The notes under the pieces: model-generated | Seen by the model: only the letters and a program-made list of their open reading frames with translations | Told to the model about the DNA's origin: nothing | The model's database searches: none | Assembly (NCBI GenBank): GCA_032027145.1 | Contig: JAVSMP010000001.1 | Location: forward strand, 1,578,903 to 1,642,902 | Direction of reading: 5' to 3' | DNA length: 64,000 nucleotides | DNA from: Ignavibacterium sp. | Lineage (GTDB): Bacteria; Bacteroidota; Ignavibacteria; Ignavibacteriales; Ignavibacteriaceae | Made by a program: the position numbers and the translations under genes | In this document: in pieces, positions 8,903-18,726 of the stretch | Position numbering within the stretch: the first letter of the stretch is position 1 | How the letters are laid out: every line of letters begins with the position of its first letter

Positions 8903-9805
8903 TTATGATTCCTTTCCGGCAAGTGAAACAAAAATTTCGTGCAGCGAAATCTCATCTACATTGAATTTCTTTATTACAATGTTGTTTTCAACAAGAAGTT
9001 TTAACAATTGCTGATCAGTATGGTTATCCTTTAATCTGATACCGGTTGAATTCCCAAAATTTTCTATACTTTCAATCAGATTATTATTTTTTAAGAAAGA
9101 AATATTTCCGCTGTAACTTAGACTAACATTTCGGCTGGCAAATCTGGATTTTATATCGCTCAATTTTCCATTTAAAATTATTTTTCCCTTATCTATCATT
9201 GCGATTGAATCGCACATTTTTTCTGCAAACTCCATAAGATGAGTTGAAAAGATCACTACTTTTCCTTTTTGTTTCATCTCAAGAATTATTTCTTTTATAA
9301 TATTTGTATTGATAGGATCAAGCCCGGCAAATGGTTCATCGAATATAAGGAAATCCGGATCGTGCAGGATTGTTCCGATAAACTGCACCTTTTGCTGATT
9401 ACCTTTTGAAAGGTCTTCCACTTTTGAGTTTTTTCTGTCAGCCAGATCAAATTTATCAAGATATTCTATTGCGGATTTAAGAACCTCCTGTCCTTTTTTC
9501 CCTTTTAATTCAGCAAGAAATAAAAGCATATCAATTACTTTCATCTTCTTGTAAAGTCCTCTTTCTTCAGGCAGATATCCGACAATATCTTTGAAGTTTT
9601 GTTTGGTTTTTTCTCCTTTGAATAAAACTTCTCCTTCATCAGGGAAATAAATATTAAGTATCATTCTGATGGTAGTTGTTTTACCGGCGCCGTTTCTTCC
9701 GATAAGCCCAAACACTTCACCATCTTCAACTGAAAATGATGCTTTATCAACTGCTGTTAAACTATTAAACCTTTTGGTAAGGTCTTTAACTTCCAATACA
9801 TTCAT
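8903..9805 (-). CDS. ABC transporter ATP-binding protein (NatA-like)
   Basis: 300 residues with all nucleotide-binding motifs: Walker A GRNGAGKTTT, a Q-loop region GYLPEERGL, signature LSKGNQQK, Walker B FLIFDEPFAGLD and the H-loop STHLME. A C-terminal extension of about 80 residues is typical of the NatA/ABC-2 exporter subfamily. The first Met (9805) fits the family start MNVLEVKDLTKRF; a TTG four codons upstream is less likely. It is directly followed by its permease, which starts one base after this stop, so the two form a translationally coupled exporter operon. Confidence 0.92.
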   Translation of the reverse strand: MNVLEVKDLTKRFNSLTAVDKASFSVEDGEVFGLIGRNGAGKTTTIRMILNIYFPDEGEVLFKGEKTKQNFKDIVGYLPEERGLYKKMKVIDMLLFLAELKGKKGQEVLKSAIEYLDKFDLADRKNSKVEDLSKGNQQKVQFIGTILHDPDFLIFDEPFAGLDPINTNIIKEIILEMKQKGKVVIFSTHLMEFAEKMCDSIAMIDKGKIILNGKLSDIKSRFASRNVSLSYSGNISFLKNNNLIESIENFGNSTGIRLKDNHTDQQLLKLLVENNIVIKKFNVDEISLHEIFVSLAGKES

Positions 9806-9954
9806 TATTTGTCTCAAAAAATTTGAAATGCAATTTAATTACTCAAAAGTTAACAACTGCACCGTTTAAGTAAAATTTTATCCGCTTAAATAATTTTAAT
9901 TGAAGTGATAATAAAGGAGTAAATATTCAGTTCTTAAAAAATGATCTCTGCAGA

Positions 9955-9984
9955 CTTTGCATGAAAAATTCATTTCATGCAAAG
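9955..9984 (-). terminator. Hairpin downstream of the methionine gamma-lyase-like gene
   Basis: A perfect 12-bp stem (9955-9966 with 9973-9984) with a 6-base loop lies 48 bases after the minus-strand gene ending at 10033. A T-run follows only about 13 bases later on the minus strand, so termination is likely but not textbook. Confidence 0.55.
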
Positions 9985-10032
9985 AGTGCAAAGAAAAAAG
10001 ATTTGACTAAGTTTATAATATTTTCACCCAAC

Positions 10033-11253
10033 TTAAACATTAATCTGAATATCCTTAATGTTCGCTTCTTCCACTTTCTTTAATGACTGCTCAAGATCAT
10101 CAATAAGATCATTTACATTTTCAATTCCAACAGAAATACGGACTAATCCGTCTGTAATTCCACCTGATAATCTTGCTTCTTTACCCATAGTAAAGTGCGT
10201 CATACTTGCCGGATGCTGAATTAAACTTTCTACTCCGCCCAGACTAACTGCAAGCTGAAATAATCTTACTGTGTTCATCATAACTCTGCCTGCTTCGATA
10301 CCGCCTTTAAGTTCAAAGGTTATCATTCCACCGGGACCTTTGTGCTGCTTTAATCCGGTATTGTATTGAGGATGAGATTTCAATCCCGGATAGCTGATCG
10401 ATTCTACAAGAGGGTGTTTCTCAAGCCATTCAGCAATTGTTTGTGCATTTTCACAATGTCTTTCCATCCTGATTGCAAGAGTTTTTAAACCACGATGGAC
10501 AAGAAATGAATTGAATGGGTCAATAACTCCGCCAATCTGATTTAAGGTCTTTCGGAAGTGTTGATAAGTTTCTTCATCTTTAACAACAATAATTCCCCCG
10601 ACAACATCAGCATGACCGTTTAAGAATTTTGTTAAACTATGCATTACCACATCAGCACCGAAAGCAATTGGATTTTGTAATGCAGGACTCATAAATGTGT
10701 TATCAACAACTACTTTTGCATTAGCTTTTTTAGCAATCTTAGAAATTTCCTCAAGGTCAGTAATGCAAAGAGTTGGATTGCCGGGAGTTTCAACATAGAT
10801 AACTTTTGTGTTAGGTTTAACTGCTTTTCTAACTTCATCAAGATTTGAAGTATCAACAAAAGTAGTTTCAACCCCATACTTTTTCATAATTGTGTTTAAC
10901 AAAGTTGTTGTTGGTCCGTAAACTGCAGATGAACAAACAACATGATCTCCGGATTGTGTTAAAGCTGCAAAGATTGTATGAACAGCAGCCATTCCGCTTC
11001 CGCATCCTAATGCTTTATGCCCGCCTTCAAGCTCAGCAATTGCATTTTCCATAGCTTCAATAGTCGGGTTCAACAATCGTGTGTAGATATAACCCTTTTC
11101 TTCACCAGCAAAAAGTGATGCTCCATGTTGAGCAGACTTAAATTTAAAAGTAGAAGTTTGATAAATTGGCGGAACCACCGAACCGTGCTCATATTCATCA
11201 ATGCCGGAATGGACGCACTTTGTCTGAAAATCTGTTTTTTTATGATCTTTCAT
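10033..11253 (-). CDS. Cys/Met metabolism PLP enzyme, methionine gamma-lyase-like
   Basis: 406 residues, fold type I PLP enzyme of the cystathionine gamma-synthase family. The PLP lysine is K209 in HSLTKFLNGH. Further family segments are the YTRLLNPT phosphate-site Tyr/Arg, GSGMAAVHT, VETPGNPT and HPASMTHFTM. Overall sequence is closest to methionine gamma-lyase, which splits methionine to methanethiol, 2-oxobutyrate and ammonia. However, the active-site Cys of classical MGL (Cys116 in Pseudomonas, after Tyr-Gly) is Pro114 here, so a cystathionine lyase/synthase or homocysteine activity cannot be excluded. No met genes are nearby. Single-gene unit with a hairpin after it. Confidence 0.85.
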   Translation of the reverse strand: MKDHKKTDFQTKCVHSGIDEYEHGSVVPPIYQTSTFKFKSAQHGASLFAGEEKGYIYTRLLNPTIEAMENAIAELEGGHKALGCGSGMAAVHTIFAALTQSGDHVVCSSAVYGPTTTLLNTIMKKYGVETTFVDTSNLDEVRKAVKPNTKVIYVETPGNPTLCITDLEEISKIAKKANAKVVVDNTFMSPALQNPIAFGADVVMHSLTKFLNGHADVVGGIIVVKDEETYQHFRKTLNQIGGVIDPFNSFLVHRGLKTLAIRMERHCENAQTIAEWLEKHPLVESISYPGLKSHPQYNTGLKQHKGPGGMITFELKGGIEAGRVMMNTVRLFQLAVSLGGVESLIQHPASMTHFTMGKEARLSGGITDGLVRISVGIENVNDLIDDLEQSLKKVEEANIKDIQINV

Positions 11254-11635
11254 ATCTTTTCCCGTTATAAGTTTAATAAAATACTACACAAAATTAGGTA
11301 AAATTATTGAAAGGGAGGGAATGATTTTTAGAATCACATTTAATTAACACAAAAAATTCATAATAAATTAACTTGTTAATTACTGGTTGATAATTCAGAA
11401 TTAAAATATTCTGTTGCAGGTTCGGTACCCGCTCTTGTTTGCTGAGTAATTAAACTATAACACAAATCATTGTTTAAAATGCAATAAGATTTTGATAGTA
11501 GATAGAAATTGTTAAAAACATTAATGTTCCTGATGTTTATCATAATTCTACAGGCAGCCGGAATTACTTAAAAAAATATTTTCCTCAAACCATTTCTGTT
11601 TACTAAATTTCTGCAGCAGAAAATTTACTTTTAAA
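11254..11635. other. Intergenic region without recognisable gene
   Basis: About 380 AT-rich bases between the minus-strand PLP-enzyme gene and the small ORF at 11636. It must hold the promoter of the former, but I see no convincing -35/-10 pair, riboswitch or RNA gene. A short tRNA T-arm look-alike at 11416-11432 has no tRNA around it. Confidence 0.5.
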
Positions 11636-11965
11636 TTGAATGAAATCATTTTAAATATTTATCTAATCATAAACAGCGGTATTGTAGAAGCTTTCAAAGT
11701 TGTTTCTTATGAGATGGAGGGTGGAGATGATAGAAAAATTGAATTTCTTAAATCACGAGTGAAAGAAGATTATAAGAAAGCTGTTGTGTTTGATGCCCCG
11801 ACAGATAAAAACGGTGAGTTTATGAGTTATAACAAATTTCATAAACTTGAAAAGCGCGGACTGCACTTTCAGTTATTCGAGGATATATTTCAGAGTTTTA
11901 ATGTTGCTGAAAACCCGCTTATTTGTGTTACGCCTGTAGTAGATGGCGAGATTTATTCAGAATAG
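11636..11965 (+). CDS. Small hypothetical protein, start uncertain
   Basis: Up to 109 residues from a TTG at 11636; an internal ATG at 11714 would give 83. The protein is charged and soluble-looking, with EGGDDRKIEFLKSRVKEDYKK, FDAPTDKNGEF and a C-terminal half rich in aromatics. There is no signal peptide, TM helix or cysteine pair. The frame is open for many codons upstream without an ATG, so this may be the remnant of a longer gene. I do not recognise the family. It stands alone in an AT-rich stretch before the pullulanase gene. Confidence 0.4.
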   Translation: MNEIILNIYLIINSGIVEAFKVVSYEMEGGDDRKIEFLKSRVKEDYKKAVVFDAPTDKNGEFMSYNKFHKLEKRGLHFQLFEDIFQSFNVAENPLICVTPVVDGEIYSE

Positions 11966-12057
11966 AATATCTGATTGTTTAGATAATGCAATTATTCAGT
12001 TATGATTTAAATAAAGTATAAAAATCAGTTTAACATATAATTATCAACATATTGGAT

Positions 12058-14145
12058 ATGAAAATTTTTTTCGCAAAACCGATAATAATATCAGTTACAA
12101 TAATTTTTTTAGGAAGCTCAGTGTATATAATTGATAAATCAAAAACTAGTACAAAAGACCAAATAGAGTATCAATCAAAACAAAATGAACTTGATAAGTA
12201 TTACTCTGATAAAAAACTTGGTGCATTTACAGAAAATGGAAAAACTTATTTCAGACTATTTACTCCAAATGCTGAAAAAGTTTCGCTTGTAATTTTTGAT
12301 AAAGTTGATGATGCAAAGGGCAAAGAATATGAAATGACACGGGATGAAAATGCTGTGTGGGAAGTTGCACTTGATGAAGAGCTTTATGAAAAATTTTATG
12401 GGTTTAATGTAAAACATAAAAACAAAGATGCTGTGTTTTGTCTTGACCCTTATGCAAAAGCAGTTGCAAGTTATAATACATACTTTACTCCAAGAAAAGG
12501 GATTATTATAAAAGACAATAACTATGATTGGCAGAATGATAATTGGGTACAAAGAGACTGGCGTGATATTATTGTATATGAAATGCACATCAGAGATATG
12601 ACGGAACATTCTTCATCCGGTGCAGCACAAAGAGGAACTTATCAGGGGTTAATCGAAAAAGGTAAAACCGGTGGAATAGATTATATTAAAAATCTTGGTG
12701 TAAATACTATAGAACTTTTACCATCACAGGAATTTGCTAACGTAGAAATCCCATTTAAAGATTCATTGAAAGGAAAATTTAATACCTGGAATCCTTATGA
12801 AAGAAATCATTGGGGGTATATGACTGCTGCATTTTTTGCACCTGAATCATACTATGCTGAAAATGTCCGTAAAATTGAAATGAATAAATGGAGCGGAGCA
12901 GATGCAAAAGCAGTTTCTGATTTTAAGGATATGGTTAAAGCATTTCATAAAGAAAATATAGCAGTTATAATGGATGTTGTTTACAATCATCTTTCTGAAT
13001 ATGAATTCGGTAACCTGAAAGAAATTGATAAAGAATATTATTTTAGATTAAATCCTGATGGCAGCTATTGCGAAGTAAGCGGCTGCGGAAACGATCTTAG
13101 GACAGAAGCTCCGATGTTAAGAAGACTGATTGTTGAAAGTGTTTTATACTGGATGAAAGAATATCATATTGATGGTTTCCGGTTTGATTTAGGAAGAATG
13201 ATTGATTGGCAGACAATTGAAACAATAATTTATAATGCAAAAAAAATAAATCCAGATGTTGTTTTTGTCTGCGAACCATGGGGCGGCGGATATGATCCAA
13301 ATGGATTTTCTTTGCGCGGATGGGGTGCCTGGAATGACCAAATAAGGAACGGGATAAAAGGTGAAAATCCAATTAACGGACATGGCTGGATATTCGGAAA
13401 CTGGTATGGAAATAATTCGCCGCAGAGAATTAAAAGTTATGTTAACGGAACTTTAACAAAAGACAGTTTGGGGTTATTTCAAAAACCCGGTCATTCAGTA
13501 AATTATCTTGAATCGCACGATGGTTATACATTTGGTGATTTTATCAGGATTGGACTTGGTGATGTTAAACCGGATGAAATAATTAAAGATGTTGATGCAA
13601 ATGCAAAACTTACTCAAACTCAACTTAAGCTAAATAAACTCGGTGCTTTATTTTTGCTTACATCACGCGGAATGATTATGATTCATAGCGGACAGGAATT
13701 TGCCAGAAGCAAGGTTATCCCTCTGACAAATCAAAATGATCCTAATCGCGGAATGATTGATCACAACACCTATGATAAAGATAATGAAGTGAATTATATT
13801 AATTATAACCACACTAAACTTAACAGCGATTTGTTGGATTATTATAAAGGATTGATTGAGCTTAGGAAAAAATATAAAGCATTCAGAAAGGCTGAATATG
13901 ATGATGTTAAGTTTATTTCAGTTAAGGAAAATGATTTTGCTCTTTGTTATGAATTAAATTATGAAGATGAACAATTTATTGTTTTGTTCAATGCACACCC
14001 ATTAAAAGAAGTAACATTTAATCTGCCAAAAGGGAAGTGGGAAGTTCTGGTAAATAAAGACAAAGCTGGTACAAAAGCTTTGAACATTGTAAACGGTATA
14101 ATTACAATCCCAACCACTGCAGGTTTAGTATTAAAAAAGAAATAA
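12058..14145 (+). CDS. Pullulanase/isoamylase-type glycoside hydrolase (GH13), membrane-anchored
   Basis: 695 residues. An N-terminal hydrophobic segment (about residues 6-24) looks like an uncleaved anchor or signal sequence without a lipobox, so the enzyme is probably exported. A CBM48-like domain follows (about 50-160, GAFTENGKTYFRLFTPNAEKV), then a GH13 TIM barrel. The catalytic triad is visible: nucleophile D377 in DGFRFDLG, acid/base E406 in VCEPWGGG and D488 in LESHDGYT. The barrel-start loop MDVVYNH is also present. A small C-terminal beta domain ends the protein. It should cleave alpha-1,6 branches of glycogen- or pullulan-like glucans. The ATG at 12058 is preferred over a TTG two codons earlier. 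No other glycogen gene is adjacent. Confidence 0.88.
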   Translation: MKIFFAKPIIISVTIIFLGSSVYIIDKSKTSTKDQIEYQSKQNELDKYYSDKKLGAFTENGKTYFRLFTPNAEKVSLVIFDKVDDAKGKEYEMTRDENAVWEVALDEELYEKFYGFNVKHKNKDAVFCLDPYAKAVASYNTYFTPRKGIIIKDNNYDWQNDNWVQRDWRDIIVYEMHIRDMTEHSSSGAAQRGTYQGLIEKGKTGGIDYIKNLGVNTIELLPSQEFANVEIPFKDSLKGKFNTWNPYERNHWGYMTAAFFAPESYYAENVRKIEMNKWSGADAKAVSDFKDMVKAFHKENIAVIMDVVYNHLSEYEFGNLKEIDKEYYFRLNPDGSYCEVSGCGNDLRTEAPMLRRLIVESVLYWMKEYHIDGFRFDLGRMIDWQTIETIIYNAKKINPDVVFVCEPWGGGYDPNGFSLRGWGAWNDQIRNGIKGENPINGHGWIFGNWYGNNSPQRIKSYVNGTLTKDSLGLFQKPGHSVNYLESHDGYTFGDFIRIGLGDVKPDEIIKDVDANAKLTQTQLKLNKLGALFLLTSRGMIMIHSGQEFARSKVIPLTNQNDPNRGMIDHNTYDKDNEVNYINYNHTKLNSDLLDYYKGLIELRKKYKAFRKAEYDDVKFISVKENDFALCYELNYEDEQFIVLFNAHPLKEVTFNLPKGKWEVLVNKDKAGTKALNIVNGIITIPTTAGLVLKKK

Positions 14146-14197
14146 TTTGAAATCAATATGTGGAATATTAGTTGACAGTAACTGATAACAATTACAT

Positions 14198-17100
14198 TTA
14201 ATCTTTGTGTAAACCTTTTTGCAAAGACTTTTCAATTGCAAGTTTAAAACTGGTTATATTAACCGGTTTGTGAAAAACATACTCTATTCCCAATTCAGTA
14301 TAATCATTAACAGTTGATCTGTCAATATCACTGCTCAAAACAATAACCGGCGGTTTACCTTTAATGTTGGACTTCTTTAGTTCGATAACAAATTCATAAC
14401 CATTCATTACAGGCATTGCATGATCAGTAATTACAAGTGCAGGTGGTGATGAAATAATTTTTTGCAAAGCTTCTTTACCATCTGAAGCTACTTCAACATT
14501 ATATTCAGGAGAAATATTTTTTAATATTTTTGAATAAAGTAATCGATCAGTCTTATTATCATCAACTATTAAGATATTTGAAGATGCTATCGGCAGGGTA
14601 AAGATAAATTCTGTTCCAACACCAAATTGACTTTTTACAAAAATGTTTCCGTCATGTTTATCTATAATTTCTTTAACTAATGTTAAACCAAGTCCGCTGC
14701 CTTTTTCTCCGGCGGTTCCCTCTGAAGTAAATTTTGAATCAACATTAAAAAGTTTCGGAATATCTTCTTCTTTTATGCCGATGCCGGTATCTTTAACTGT
14801 AAATTTTAAAAATCTTGAGTTCTCTATAGTTTCATAGAAAATCTTAACTGACCCGCCTTTATTTGTAAACTTAATTGCATTTGAAATAAGATTATTAAAT
14901 AACTGATTTATTAAACTTTTATCTACAAATAAATATATTGGGTCGGTTACTAAAGAAGTAACTTCAATCCCTTTCTGAATAGCCATTCCTGATAACGCAT
15001 TTATCGAATCAATAATTATTTTTGATATGTCGAGTTTTTGAGGTTCAAATTTGATTCTGCCGGTTTGTAATCTTGTCCAATCCAATAAAGAATTAACTAA
15101 TGCAAGCATAGAACGAGATGATTCCTGAATATACTTTATATATTGCTTTTTTTCATCTTCAGACAATTCATCATCATTTGCAAGAAGATCAGTAAATCCA
15201 AGTATTGAACTGAACGGCGTTCTTAAATCGTGAGATATAATTGAAATAAACCTATCTTTTGTTTCGTTAAGTTTAATAAGGTTCTGGGTTGATTTCTTAA
15301 GCTCTTCTTCGGCTCTTTTCCTGAATGTTACATCGCTTACTAAGCCAAACATTTTCAATATTCTTCCTGTACCGGAACGTACAAGGTTAACTTTTGCCCT
15401 TACCCATACGATATTTCCCTGCCGGTTAATAATTCTAAACTCGAACTCACCTGAAAGTTGTATTCTGCTTTTAAGCAGATTTGCCAGTTTTGGTTTGATA
15501 GCAGGAAAATCATCAGGATGTACAGATTTTAAAATAAGTTTTGAATCTGTCAGAAAATCTGTTTGTGTATAACCAATTACTTTTTGAATTGATGATGTGC
15601 AAAATATTGGTCTGAGTGTTAAACCTATTCTTTCATAAGTAAATAAAAAATCATCAATGTTCTCGGTAATATTTCTGTATTTTTCTTCGGATTCACGGAT
15701 TGCTTTCTGAGTTCTGATTCGTTCTGTAATATCTCTGGCAATAATCACAATGTAAGATAACTCATTACTTCGGAAAGAGCGCACCGAAAACTCCGTATGT
15801 ATATTACTGCCGTCTTTTTTCTTACCAAGAAAATCAAAACGCGAAGGCACGTCTTTTTTTCTTTCAAACATCCTAAAGTACTCGGCTACTTTAATTATAT
15901 CATCGTTTGAAGAAAACTCAATCAACTCTTTATTTAACACATCTGTATTTTTATCATATCCAAATATGTTTGCAAATGCATCATTAGCTAATATTATTCT
16001 TCCTTCAATGCTTAATGCAATTCCGTCAAAAGCATTATTGACTATGGAAGTAAATAAATTAGATTCATTTATTTTATCTACATTTTCGGATATGTTTGTA
16101 AAAAAGCAGATAAAAGAACGAATATGATTCTCATTTTCTTTACTCGGATGGAATATGCCATTAAACAGAAGGATTTCCCCTAACTTGTTTATCAGCGGTA
16201 ATTCTATTTGTCTGGTTTCTTCTCCTAAAAAACCTCTGAAATCAAAAATATTGTTTTCAATATAATGGCGGTCAATTAAATCATAAAAACTTTTGGACAT
16301 TAACTCTTCTTCAGTATATCCCAAATACTTTTGAAAAGCTGGATTAGTAAAGATAATCATCCCATCCTGATCAACATTAGCGATCATAACGGGAGCTTTA
16401 GTAATAATATCTCTGAAACTTTTTAATGATAGTTTTAGTCCTTCTTCAAAGGTTATCTTATCACTTATATCTATACATTTAACTAAAATTCTTTTTGTAA
16501 AATCATCATAATAGGTAAAGTAAGTTTCGTAAGTTTTTTTCTCTTTATTTCTGTTAAAGTAAGAGATAACAATTTTGTGCAGCCCTTTTTCATTAAGTTT
16601 TATTCTTAAAGAATCGAGAAATGAAGGTGATAATATACTTACAGCATTGTATGCCTGATTACCTGTTGCTTCATCCTTGGTTAATTCAAATAATATAGCA
16701 GAGTTATCATCCCAGAATTCAATCTTATTTTCAGCATCAATTACAAACACACCTTCATTTGTCTGTTTAGAAAGAGTATGATATATCTCAAGTTTACCAA
16801 CATCATTGTAAAGATTATCAATTTCTCTCTCCTGAGCAGTTATATCTTTGAAGAAAATATAAATAAAGGAAATATCTTTTTTATAGTTTTCCTGCGGAAC
16901 GAAACGGCAGTCAAAAACTTTTTTAATTCCTCTTAACTCATAAGATATTTTTTCGTTTACAACAATCCTGTTTTTTCTGGAATACTCAAGATATTCCTTT
17001 ACAATGTTTGAAGTTTCTGAGTCGAATAAACTTCCGATTGATGCAGTTTGAAGAAGATTAGGGGGTATGTTAATATAATGCAGTATATTCTTTGAAAAGA

Positions 17101-17563
17101 ATTGGATTCGTTTAAGCCTGTCAACAACAAGAAAAAAATCAGAAACATTATGGATTGCATTATCAATAAAATCATTTCTGATAGCGGTTTCTTTTTTAGT
17201 TTTCTCAAGGATTTTTAAATCCTCAAAAATTACAATACCTCCGATAACTTCATCAGAATCATATATCGGTGCGGCTTTAATTATCAGATGGATTAAACCG
17301 TTGGATTTAGTATCAACAAGATCAAATTCTTTTTCAAATGAGATTCCCCCTAGTATATCATTTAGTTCTGTTCCAATAGGAAAATGATTTAATAAATCTT
17401 TGTCAAAAATGTTTGTACCAATAATGTTTGATGGAACTTCGAATCCATATAAAAGTTCTAAATCAAAAAAAGCTTTATTAACAAAATCAATCTCACCACT
17501 TTTATTAAATGATAAAATAGCAATAGGTGCGCTATCAATTAAGTTTAATGTTTTGTTTTCCAC
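14198..17563 (-). CDS. Multi-PAS hybrid sensor histidine kinase
   Basis: 1121 residues without a TM segment, hence cytoplasmic. Roughly six PAS-type modules occupy residues 1-755; clear ones include GMIIFTNPAFQKYLGYTEEEL and GRIILANDAFANIFGYD. A HisKA domain follows with the phospho-acceptor H778 in ISHDLRTPFSSILGF. HATPase_c comes next (N-box NQLFNNLISNAIKFTNKGG, then DTGIGI and GSGLGL). A receiver domain closes the protein with D1047 in VITDHAMPVMNG. No output domain or response regulator gene is adjacent. It is convergent with the pullulanase gene and divergent from the MlaE-like gene. Cytosolic redox, ligand or metabolite sensing is likely but the signal is not deducible. Confidence 0.93.
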   Translation of the reverse strand: MENKTLNLIDSAPIAILSFNKSGEIDFVNKAFFDLELLYGFEVPSNIIGTNIFDKDLLNHFPIGTELNDILGGISFEKEFDLVDTKSNGLIHLIIKAAPIYDSDEVIGGIVIFEDLKILEKTKKETAIRNDFIDNAIHNVSDFFLVVDRLKRIQFFSKNILHYINIPPNLLQTASIGSLFDSETSNIVKEYLEYSRKNRIVVNEKISYELRGIKKVFDCRFVPQENYKKDISFIYIFFKDITAQEREIDNLYNDVGKLEIYHTLSKQTNEGVFVIDAENKIEFWDDNSAILFELTKDEATGNQAYNAVSILSPSFLDSLRIKLNEKGLHKIVISYFNRNKEKKTYETYFTYYDDFTKRILVKCIDISDKITFEEGLKLSLKSFRDIITKAPVMIANVDQDGMIIFTNPAFQKYLGYTEEELMSKSFYDLIDRHYIENNIFDFRGFLGEETRQIELPLINKLGEILLFNGIFHPSKENENHIRSFICFFTNISENVDKINESNLFTSIVNNAFDGIALSIEGRIILANDAFANIFGYDKNTDVLNKELIEFSSNDDIIKVAEYFRMFERKKDVPSRFDFLGKKKDGSNIHTEFSVRSFRSNELSYIVIIARDITERIRTQKAIRESEEKYRNITENIDDFLFTYERIGLTLRPIFCTSSIQKVIGYTQTDFLTDSKLILKSVHPDDFPAIKPKLANLLKSRIQLSGEFEFRIINRQGNIVWVRAKVNLVRSGTGRILKMFGLVSDVTFRKRAEEELKKSTQNLIKLNETKDRFISIISHDLRTPFSSILGFTDLLANDDELSEDEKKQYIKYIQESSRSMLALVNSLLDWTRLQTGRIKFEPQKLDISKIIIDSINALSGMAIQKGIEVTSLVTDPIYLFVDKSLINQLFNNLISNAIKFTNKGGSVKIFYETIENSRFLKFTVKDTGIGIKEEDIPKLFNVDSKFTSEGTAGEKGSGLGLTLVKEIIDKHDGNIFVKSQFGVGTEFIFTLPIASSNILIVDDNKTDRLLYSKILKNISPEYNVEVASDGKEALQKIISSPPALVITDHAMPVMNGYEFVIELKKSNIKGKPPVIVLSSDIDRSTVNDYTELGIEYVFHKPVNITSFKLAIEKSLQKGLHKD

Positions 17564-17858
17564 AGTTTAAATTTTAAAATAATTTTTGATAGACATAAAT
17601 TATTACCAATTGAACATAATTTGCCGATAAAAGCGTTTCTAACTTACAGTAATTATAATGCCATTATTGAGAAAATTTTGTTTATAAAATGTGCTTTTTT
17701 ATAATGACAGCATAACAATTTTATTGCTATTCGTGTCTCGTTTTGGGTTAATGTATTGTTATATAGTTAATCAAAAAAGAGATTGTAAAAATATTATATT
17801 AAATTAAAAACTAATTCAGATAAAATTAATTAAATTTGCCAATAAGATTAGGAAAAAA

Positions 17859-18632
17859 ATGTTTTCAGTTACTCTCCAAAAAATTGGCAGCACAACACTG
17901 AATTTCTTTCAGGAATTTGGTCAGATTTCCAACTTGTTTTGGGGTATTTTCAAAAGTTTCCGGCAGATTCCTAAAAGCAAACGATTGATACTTTATCAAA
18001 TGGAACACATAGGTGTAAACTCACTTCCATTAGTTTTGATAATTGCCATCTTTACCGGGGCAGTTTCTGCCTGGCAGGCTGCTTATCAATTGAAAGGAAT
18101 AGCTCCACTTTCTTTTCTCGGCGGCGCAACAACAAGAGCAATCATAACTGAATTAGGACCCGTTTTAACGGGCATTGTAATTGCTGGAAGAGTTGGGGCT
18201 TCAATTGCTGCTGAATTGGGGACTATGAAAGTAACTGAACAAATTGATGCACTTGAAACTATGGCAATTAGTCCTGTCAGATATTTAGCTATGCCAAGAT
18301 TTTTAGCATCTGTAGTAATGATGCCGATCTTAGTTGTTTTTGCAAATACAATTGCAGTATTAGGAGCTTATATAGTTTCAAATTATTTCTTAGGAGTTTC
18401 ATTCGCAGTTTTTTTTAATTCGGTAAACAGATTCTTTAATTTTTCAGATCTTGTTTCGGGATTGATAAAAACAGTTTTCTTCGGGGGAGTAACTGCTTTG
18501 CTTGGATGTCATATAGGTTTTAAAACTACTGGTGGCGCTGAGGGTGTTGGATTAGCAACCATACGATCATTTGTTTTATCTGCAGCCTTGATATTAATTC
18601 TCGATTATGTGCTGTGGATGCTGATATTTTAA
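17859..18632 (+). CDS. mlaE: MlaE-family lipid ABC transporter permease
   Basis: 257 residues, the usual MlaE/YrbE length, with five to six TM segments. Family hallmarks are VSAWQAAYQL, ITELGPVLTGIVIAGRVGASIAAELGTMKVTEQIDALE and LGCHIGFKTTGGAEGVG. MlaE is the membrane subunit of the MlaFEDB complex that moves phospholipids between inner and outer membranes. The ATPase (MlaF) and the MCE protein (MlaD), which usually follow at once, are not here: ilvE comes next. Partners must be encoded elsewhere, or the locus has been split. The name is by family; lipid substrate is inferred. Confidence 0.88.
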   Translation: MFSVTLQKIGSTTLNFFQEFGQISNLFWGIFKSFRQIPKSKRLILYQMEHIGVNSLPLVLIIAIFTGAVSAWQAAYQLKGIAPLSFLGGATTRAIITELGPVLTGIVIAGRVGASIAAELGTMKVTEQIDALETMAISPVRYLAMPRFLASVVMMPILVVFANTIAVLGAYIVSNYFLGVSFAVFFNSVNRFFNFSDLVSGLIKTVFFGGVTALLGCHIGFKTTGGAEGVGLATIRSFVLSAALILILDYVLWMLIF

Positions 18633-18726
18633 TAATAATGTATATAAAACTTAAATAATAAAATTAAAGTTATACTCTAAACAAATAAAATTCTGATAAC
18701 CTCCAATTAAATGGAAGGAACTAATA

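Noticed and set aside
11254-11400. SAM riboswitch upstream of the methionine gamma-lyase-like gene
   Set aside because: No SAM-I, SAM-II or SAM/SAH-like conserved core or pairing found on the minus strand.
11416-11432. tRNA T-arm look-alike (GCAGG-TTCGGTA-CCCGC)
   Set aside because: One stem mismatch, no acceptor, anticodon or D arm at the right distances, and no CCA-proximal pairing; most likely chance.
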